Assembly: GCF_963678635.1 (NCBI RefSeq)
Contig: NC_087071.1
Span: 36,728,438 to 36,792,437, forward strand
Source of the DNA: Symsagittifera roscoffensis
Taxonomy: Eukaryota; Xenacoelomorpha; Acoela; Convolutidae
DNA length: 64,000 bases
Direction of reading: 5' to 3'
How positions within the stretch are numbered: position 1 is the stretch's first letter; each line of letters starts with the position of its first letter. Positions 57,377-64,000 of this stretch are shown piece by piece. Made by a program: the position numbers and the translations under genes. Under the pieces are notes generated by a model, which was given only the letters and a program-made list of their open reading frames with translations, searched no databases and was not told the origin of the DNA.

Positions 57377-57540
57377 CTGATTGGTTGAAAATTTTTCTGG
57401 AAAATTCTAGAACTTTCAAAGGAATGACGTCATTACCATAAAAGGATAATTGCGTAGGCGGTGACGTCACTTCTATTCAAAGAATGACGTCATTATCGTA
57501 AAAGGATTATTGCGTAGGCGTCTTTGATAGTATAAATTCA
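57377..57540 (+). promoter_or_regulatory. Bidirectional control region: CCAAT, heat-shock-type element, three CREs, GCGTAGGCG-TATA
   Basis: From left: inverted CCAAT (CTGATTGGTTG, 57378); five contiguous alternating TTC/GAA pentamers (57395-57417; TTC and GAA each separated by two bases), a canonical heat-shock factor site; TGACGTCA palindromes at 57425, 57462 and 57485; GCGTAGGCG at 57452 and 57512; and TATAAA at 57531, ten bases after the second. The CRE-GCGTAGGCG module is itself repeated with a 60-bp period. It lies between the minus-strand 56736-57323 gene and the plus-strand polymerase. Factor binding is inferred from motif identity only. Confidence 0.75.
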
Positions 57541-57635
57541 CTTATTTTATTGGGTTAAATCATTCATTTTGTTTACCAATCAGAAACAGTTAATTGAATT
57601 TTACTTAAATTTTACATTTCGTTACTTCACCAAAA

Positions 57636-57707
57636 GTAAGTATTTTCATTCAATTGGTACTTTAAGTTTTTAAATTTGGAACATTTCAAAAGTCCCAATT
57701 TTTTTAG
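57636..57707 (+). other. Probable 5'-UTR intron of the polymerase gene
   Basis: Donor CAAAA|GTAAGT and acceptor TTTTTTTAG lie between the TATA box and the ATG; 72 bases, with the ATG three bases after the acceptor. Typical short invertebrate intron features. Confidence 0.65.
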
Positions 57708-57710
57708 ATA

Positions 57711-60700
57711 ATGCCTGCCCTTAACCGAAACGAGAAAGTAAAATGTGAGGAATGTGGTCAGGAATACAGGAGATCTGATGCTGCGAGACATCAAAAAAGA
57801 TGTGCTAAAGGAGTTGTTTCTTGTGCTGAATGTAAGTATTCCACTTACAATCAACAAGAAATGAACTATCATGTTGCTAAGAAACATGCTCCAGCAAGTT
57901 CCAAGCATTCAACGGTGTGTTCTTCTTGTGAGCAAGAGTTCCCGAGTTACTACTCTCTCCAGCAACATCGGAGAAAGGAACATGGAGCGAAACAACGGAA
58001 GCCTAGTGATACTGTAGCCGACTTGAACAAAATTGTGGAGGATGAGGGGGAAGATGGTGAAAAATTGAAGGAGGAATTTAGTGCTTGTCAACATTTTCTG
58101 GTGGATACGGAGATGGAAAACGGGAGACATAAGGTATTTAACTTCCAAATGTCCAAGTTAGATTAACGAGAAACTTGAAGAAGTCTTCAACAAACTCGAT
58201 GCTGCAGCCAAAATCAACATTGCTTTGGGTTTTGTTCTTCAAAATATTGAGACTGGTGAATATCGATATTTCTACGCCCATGAAAACAATATTCTATTTG
58301 AAAAATCCCACTTACTTTGTACGAAAGCGGATTTGATAACAATCCAAGAAAAAGTAGAAAAATTTGATATTGTGGAGCAATGTACCCAAGAACGCCAGAA
58401 CACAAAGTGGCGATTCAAGTTGATTACTAACGTTACAATTTTTGCTGCTTTGCTGAAAAACATCCCCATGGGATGTCCGAACTCTGTCATACCCGAACCT
58501 TTATTACGACATACGCAAGTGAATTGTCTTTTATCTAACAAAGACAAGGAAACTTACAAAGATCATTTGTGTCTTTTCCGCGCATTGGCCATGTACATGA
58601 ACGGACACAATGATCTCGACACTCACACCTCCAGATATTTTACAGAATTCATAACAAAATCTGGTTATGATCCAAAAAAATTTCGTGGAGTTTCCGTTGA
58701 AGACTTACCTGTTGTCGAGGAAATAATTGAACGCAACATCTTTATTTACGATTTTGATATTCAAGAGGGAGAATATGTGGGAGAACTAGCACGAAGAAGT
58801 ATTGGTAGATTTGATAAAACAGTCAAAATACTGCGATTCAACAATCATATTATTCATACAAATGATATAGATAGCTTCTTTAAGTGTTTCCGGTGCCCTA
58901 GTTGTGATAGTTTCTTCAAAAGATCCGAGTTTCTCAACAAACATCTTCTGAGATGTAAGGATCGTGTGAAACATATTTACCCAAAGAACATATATGAGCT
59001 TCGCGAAACCTTGTTTGAAAAGCTAGAAGGATTCAATCTTCCAGTTTCCGATGATAAACAACTCTTCAAAACCTAGCAATTTTCGATTTTGAGTCGATTT
59101 GTGTTCCTACAGAAGAGCTAAAAGAAACACAAACTACTACCTGGATTGGAAAACATGTCCCCATTTCAGTCTCTATATCATCAAATCTGATTGATGAACC
59201 CATCTTTTTGTACAACAAGGATCCACAGAACTTGATTATTGATTTTGTAAGCAAACTCGAGCTGTTGGCTGAGAAAAGTAAGCTAGAAATGAGAACAAAT
59301 TTCCAAGATATTGAAGTTGCTGTCAATGAAAGAATGAAAAAAATCTTTGATCAATTGAATGAGCGAGGCCAGAATTTTTCAAGTAACAAGTTTGAGTACG
59401 AAGACGAATGTATTGAAGATTCGGAAGAAGCAGATATGTCAACACAATTCTTGCGAATTCAGAAAAATCAACTCATCGATTTGAAACAACATCTGGAGAG
59501 ATATATAAATACTTAACCTGTTTTTGGATTTAACAGTGGTAGATATGACATAAATTTGATCAAGTCCTACCTAATCCCCTATTTGATTCGCGATAAAGAA
59601 CAAGAAACATCCGTCATCAAAAAAGCAAATGATTTTATATCTTTCAACTTTGGAGATGTACAATTTCTTGACATTATGAAATTTCTGGATGGAGCAACAA
59701 CTCTGGACTCATTTCTCAACGCTTATAAAGCTAGCGAAACGAAAGGATTCTTTCCCTATGAGTGGTTTGATAACCCAGACAAACTTGATTTTCCAGGACT
59801 GCCCCCATATGAAGCATTTTTCAGTAAAATTAGAAACAACAATCCTCTAGACAAAGACTTTACTGATTATGAAAAACTGAGGAAGAGTGGACTTGATGAA
59901 CAGCAAGCACTGAAAAAACTTCAAATCAAGACTGTTCCTTCATCTGGTTTGGATAATTACAATTACTTACAAGAGACTTGGAAGAAAAATGGAATGACAG
60001 TGTTCAAAGACTTTTTGAAGTGGTACAACAACAAGGATGTAGTTCCAACCCTGGAGGCAATGCAAAACATGATTCAGTTTTATCATAACAAGGGGATAGA
60101 TATGTTGAAACTTGGATGTAAACTTCCAAATCTAGCAAACCTTTGTCTACACAAATCTACAATTTACAAATTTTATCCAGTTTGCGAAAGTGATAAAGAC
60201 TTGTGTGAAAAAATACGAGAAGACATGACTGGTGGGCCTTCGATTGTGTTCACTCGAAAAGCTGTTGTAGACGAAACATTTATCAGAGATTCATCAAATA
60301 TTTGTAAGTCAATCGTTGGAATTGATGCGAGTCAGCTTTACCCCTATTCAATGTGTCAAGATATGCCAACAGGACTGTATACGAGATGGGAGTTTGACAC
60401 TGATATGCAGAAATTCAAGGCTAGACATAATCGAACTCGCAACTTTGAGAATATGGTCATGTCTTTCTTTCAAGAATCAAGACAAGAATGTAAAATTGAG
60501 AGCTTTTTTACATCTGGAAAACAGAACAAAATTGACTGTTTTAATGTGGACGGTTATTGTGATCACTGTAAAACAGTATTCGAGGCAATGGGATGCTACT
60601 ATCACTTTTGTTCTTGTCAAGAAGCTCGTCCCTCCTTAACAGAACAGGATATCGAGCGAGGAAATAAGAAGAGAGAGATGGATGAGATGAGACGAGAATA

Positions 60701-62050
60701 CATTCAAGAGAAAGGATACAAAGTTGAAGAAATGTGGGAGTGTGACTGGTGGGAAAGTTTCAAAACCGATGAAAAGATCAAAAATCACGTCAGAACCCAC
60801 TTTCCCTATAAAAGACCTCTTTCTACAGCTCTCTTCTAGCAAAGATAAAAGATGGATCTCTTTTTGGCTACGTTCAGTGCGACTTGGTTGTTCCAGATGA
60901 ACTGAAATCAAAATTTGCGAATTTTCCTCCAATTTTCAAAAATACTGAGGTCGGAAGAGATGATATTGGAGATTACATGAAAAATTATGCGATCGAGAAC
61001 GAAATGTTGAAGCATCCTCAGAGAATGCTGATATCTAGTTTCAAGCTGGAAAATGGAACGGTTATAACTCCTCTCTTCAACTTTTATATAGAACTTGGAT
61101 TACAGTGCACCAAAATTTACCGATTTGTTCAATATTCTCCTCGGAAGTGTTTCAATAATTTCGTTCAATCGGTGGTTGGTGCAAGAAGAGAAGGAGATGA
61201 AAACCCTTTGTCAGGAGTTGTAGCAGAAACAATGAAGCTCTTGGGCAATTCCTCCTATGGATATCAGATCATGGATAGATCCAGGCATACAATCACGAAG
61301 TATCTGAACGATGAAAAAACTCACAAGGCAATCAATGAACCACTGTTTAAGAGACTTAACACAGTTGAGAAGGACTTATATGAGGTGGAGTTATTGAAGT
61401 CAACCATTGAGCACAGAGAACCCATCATCGTTGGTTTTTTCATACTTCAGTATGCAAAGCTGAGAATGTTGGAACTCTACTATAACTTCTTTGACAAGTT
61501 CTGTGATGTAAATAAATTTGAAGAGTTGGAGATGGACACAGACTCACTTTACTTGGCACTTGCAGAAGAAAATTTGTACGATTGCATCCAACCAGATAAG
61601 AGAGCTGCTTGGGAAAAAATGAGGGATAGTGATTGCAGAGATTCCTTCAAGGCGGATGCAAAATCCAATTTCTTTCCTCGAACCTGTTGTAGTATTCATA
61701 AAAAACATGATAAGCGGGAGCCGGGACTTTTCAAAGAAGAATTTAGGTGCACAGAAATGCTCTGTTTATGTAGTAAGACATATTGCTGCTATGACAACAA
61801 GTCAGACAAATTCAAATTTAGCAGCAAAGGATTGAATAAGCGGGTTCTAGAAGACTCTGGAGATGGACCTTTAGCAAAGTATAGGAGAGTGCTTGATGAA
61901 GCATTTAATCTTACATCTACTAACAGAGGATTCAGAACTATAAATCATATGGTGGCCACATATGAACAGACAAAGAAAGGACTAATCTATTTTTATCCAA
62001 AAAGACAAGTACAAGATGATGGAATTCATTTAAAACCACTGAACTTATAA
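57711..62050 (+). pseudogene. Protein-primed DNA polymerase B with N-terminal zinc fingers; three frameshifts and one stop
   Basis: Encodes about 1,440 aa over several frames. N-terminus: three Cys/His fingers (C12-C15-H27-C31, C38-C41-H54-H59, C70-C73-H86-H91); another Cys/His cluster near 58890-58955. Exonuclease motif I FDFES (59082-59096), motif II GFNSGRYD (59526-59549), palm motif A GIDASQLYPY (from 60319), motif B KLLGNSSYGY (61235-61264), motif C DTDS (61535-61546). Breaks: one-base shifts near 58160, 59072 and 60832, and an in-frame TAA at 59514-59516. The insert at 60540-60760 resembles Vsr endonucleases. The family replicates linear genomes from a protein primer; here all active-site motifs survive but no full-length product is possible. 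Confidence 0.9.
60540..60765 (+). other. Vsr-endonuclease-like insert in the polymerase
   Basis: Between palm motif A and the rest of the palm, the frame reads VDGYCDHCKTVFEAMGCYYH, FCSCQEARPS, a helical stretch with MDEMRREYIQEKGYKV and WECDWW. Order and spacing (DGYC, GC-aromatic-H, then a helix ending GY.V...WEC.W) resemble very-short-patch-repair endonucleases. I infer a degenerate or specialised nuclease-like domain; activity cannot be judged. Confidence 0.6.
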
Positions 62051-62297
62051 GAACTGATCTGGTCAAGTAAACTTATTCATGATGTTGTATTATATTGGCT
62101 TTATAAGGTTAAAATGTAAAATGTTGCGGTAAACTTGTTATACAATGCAGTCATTTATATACTTTCTTTGTAATTTAAACTTTTTTTTTCTCAAAAAACT
62201 TGTTTTTTTTCGAAGTCTCTGTAGGTTCAGAATAGATTCAGATAGGTAGAAAGTAAAAGTATCTAATAAATTTTTATCATATCAAATTAAACAAAAT

Positions 62298-62709
62298 CTT
62301 ATCGTGTTTTGAACTTTTTCGAAAAAATTTTCATAAAAATTCCAAATTTTTGCACATATTCTCTTACCATTGACTTACCATGCACCAAAAAACTAAATAC
62401 ATAACCTTTATTCTACAATCTACATGTAATTAACAGTTAATTGTTCCCAATTAGGTAACGCGCGCCCAGATTTTTGTGAAAAAATTAGACAAAAACCAAA
62501 AAATTTAGGTTTTTCTTACCATTATCTTACCATCACACAAACCATAAAACCTTACCATTGGTTTTCCCTATCCTTATACATTGTAGACTCTATACCCTAT
62601 CTTAATACATAGATGGCTGACCGGATACTCTATAGCCTATGTTAATACATGGGGGTCAGCCACCTCCCCCCCCCCCCCCCCCCCCACTTAACCTCCAACA
62701 TCTACTACT
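62298..62709 (-). repeat. Right terminal inverted repeat
   Basis: Reverse complement of 48640-49056. The C run has 20 bases (62666-62685) against 25 G on the left. The gene-proximal edge coincides with the end of similarity at CTTATCG. The polymerase stop codon lies about 250 bases before the repeat. Confidence 0.93.
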
Positions 62710-62715
62710 GGTTTT
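62710..62715 (+). repeat. Target-site duplication, right (GGTTTT)
   Basis: Identical to 48634-48639. Removing the element and one hexamer rejoins the LINE endonuclease coding sequence on the minus strand. Confidence 0.92.
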
Positions 62716-63365
62716 CCTCTCGTTTAACTCAAAGGCAAGCGATTGGTAATTGAAATATCTCCAATATCAACGTCAGCTCATATTTCTCGAGATATATCTA
62801 CATTTCTTGCCATGGTTGTCTCGGCCATTTCATTTCTTTTATCTCCTTCCAGAATTTGAGGTACTCCAAGAACTCTAAGATTTTCCCGGCTACTATAAAC
62901 TGTTCAGCTTCAAAGAGCGTTTTCAGCTCACTTAAAAGGGATTGGATGGCTATCTCTTCATTTGTAGTTACAATGCTTTCAATTTTCAGTTTCATCATCG
63001 AAGTTTTGATAGCTTCATCGACTAGATTTTGAAGTTCTTTTTTGATTTGTTTCACAATACTTGAATTCAGGGATTTTAGCAAGTTGCTAATATCTTCTTC
63101 AATTTGTTTCGATATATCGTCCCCCAACCCACAATTTTCTCATTTTCAGTACATGGGCTCAAGGCAGACTTCGGACGCTTTGTAGAAGACTTAGTTATTG
63201 GTGTTAGGTCATGGTATCGTAGTCCCGACAGGTTCCCTCCATTATGGCATCATCAGTGCTGTCGGAAATACTGGTATGACTTTCAATTTGACCGTCTTCT
63301 AAACTATTTGATAAGTTTATCACAACAATCAGGCTTATTGCTAATTTCAAACGGAAGTCAATTTA
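62716..63365 (-). mobile_element. LINE relic, block B, upstream part (ORF1)
   Basis: Continuation of the LINE split by the Polinton-like element. The fragment at 63127-62798 opens MGDDISKQIEEDISNLLKSL and continues with KKELQNLVDEAIKTSMMKLK and ELKTLFEAEQ, an amphipathic coiled-coil-like ORF1 N-terminus homologous to 37460-38060. The 5' flank (63200-63365) matches block A up to the point where the structured repeat is inserted there. Confidence 0.8.
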
Positions 63366-64000
63366 AACAAGCGTATTCGTTGTATGAAAACACAAATCAT
63401 ATGGAAATGGTGTGGCTAACCTTGATTTGAACATAACAAAATTTTCGTTGTGACTTGTTAATTATTTCCAAAAAACAGCGATCAATTTTTATCACAGAAG
63501 CAAAATGTACTCAAACGAGCATCTTCCAAAGCAAGTCATCTTTCAGATCAAAAATGCATATGTTTAGTATGTTTAATCCAATAGCTCCAACTTTTATGCG
63601 TCCTTTCAGCAAAAACTAAGTTTTGCGTACAGTGCATAGGATCTTTTGATCAAATGTAATTTTAAAATAAACTAATATTTGGCGAAACAAACTACTGCCA
63701 GTTTTTTGTGATAAAGTCCAGAATGTGCTAGTTTTTTTTTATTTGAATTAACCTCTTAGGCTGTATTATATAAAAGTCTGTCTGTTTGTTGTTTTTAATA
63801 AACTTTCTGCAATTTTTAGCAAAAGATTTTGTATTTGAATTTCTGCACAAAAAATGAATCCTAAACTCAAGAAACAAAAATTCAACAATAAAGGAGCTTG
63901 TTTTAAAATGCAAGTCATGCAATTCAAATTAATGAACATTTGTCATCATTATTCTTAGCAAAAATTGTCACCAGTTTAAATAAATCAAGAATGCTGTGTT
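63366..64000. other. Gene-free end of the window (block B)
   Basis: Matches 38766 to about 39400 in block A with modest divergence; no gene recognised. Confidence 0.6.

Larger units (their letters stand above)
48640..62709 (+). mobile_element. Polinton/Maverick-like element, 14,070 bp
   Basis: Terminal inverted repeats of about 415 bases start AGTAGTAGATG and end CATCTACTACT, with a 6-bp target duplication on both sides. The cargo is a protein-primed DNA polymerase B on the plus strand at the right end, a spliced zinc-finger gene on the minus strand at the left, and small genes of unknown function between. Missing from what I can recognise are the retroviral-type integrase, cysteine protease, packaging ATPase and capsid genes of classical Polintons. 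Several genes carry single nonsense codons or frameshifts, so the copy is decaying. It inserted in a LINE endonuclease after the local segmental duplication. Confidence 0.92.
40832..64000. repeat. Segmental duplication, block B
   Basis: Homologous to block A from about 40832 on. It carries the protease exon 2 that A lacks, an extra structured repeat (44147-44865), an internal 0.56-kb tandem duplication near 45050-46050, a longer LINE, and the 14-kb Polinton-like element. The match resumes after the element and extends to the window end. Confidence 0.88.

Noticed and set aside
58135-58162. A 28-base intron (GTATTT..TTAG) to explain the first polymerase frame change
   Set aside because: It is far below normal intron length, and the codons inside read naturally as polymerase up to the break, so a one-base frameshift near 58160 is simpler.
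1-64000. CRISPR array or bacterial operon signals
   Set aside because: No regularly spaced short identical repeats with unique spacers, no ribosome-binding sites or operon packing; all gene features are eukaryotic.

Overview
The window is AT-rich, gene-poor nuclear DNA of a multicellular animal. The evidence is spliceosomal introns with GT..AG borders, a secreted trypsin-fold protease gene with very long introns, a multidomain NERD-helicase gene, Ty3/Gypsy, LINE and Tc1/mariner relics, and a complete 14-kb Polinton/Maverick-like element. I cannot name the phylum from sequence alone. One assembly gap (200 N) is present.

Layout. 1-664: tandem copies of a roughly 0.53-kb structured repeat. 5.2-10.5 kb: decayed Ty3/Gypsy retrotransposon on the minus strand. 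11.4-13.5 kb: diverged repeats and a small broken relative of the helicase gene. 14254-19819: one apparently intact gene (three exons, about 1166 aa) encoding an N-terminal myristoylation signal, a NERD nuclease-like domain, an SF1 helicase core and a TPR-like segment. It is followed by 3-4 tandem copies of a 0.46-kb unit. 21.9-23.0 kb: more structured repeats. 25.7-42.8 kb: a chymotrypsin-like protease gene whose first exon (25708-25945) joins in phase to an exon at 41465, 15.5 kb away. Its terminal exon exists twice (33.35 and 42.58 kb).

A tandem segmental duplication explains the right half. Block A (about 32330-40830) corresponds to block B (about 40830 to the window end). Both carry the protease 3' exon, shared structured repeats and a minus-strand LINE. 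After duplication each copy gained or lost pieces: A lacks the protease middle exon, the LINE reverse-transcriptase core and most of the LINE endonuclease; B gained the 14,070-bp Polinton-like element (48640-62709), which sits inside the LINE endonuclease and is flanked by a perfect 6-bp target duplication (GGTTTT).

The Polinton-like element is the most interesting system. It has about 415-bp terminal inverted repeats beginning AG and ending CT, with an internal G/C homopolymer. It carries a protein-primed family-B DNA polymerase with N-terminal zinc fingers and an apparent Vsr-like insert, a second small spliced zinc-finger gene with the same finger spacing, and about six small genes of unknown function. 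I see no integrase, capsid, packaging ATPase or protease. Two genes share a promoter module (GCGTAGGCG, exactly 10 bases, then TATA). The polymerase promoter adds three perfect CRE palindromes and a five-unit heat-shock-type element, and CCAAT boxes recur in its intergenic spaces. The polymerase has three frameshifts and one nonsense codon, and three small genes each carry one nonsense codon, so this copy is inactive but recent.
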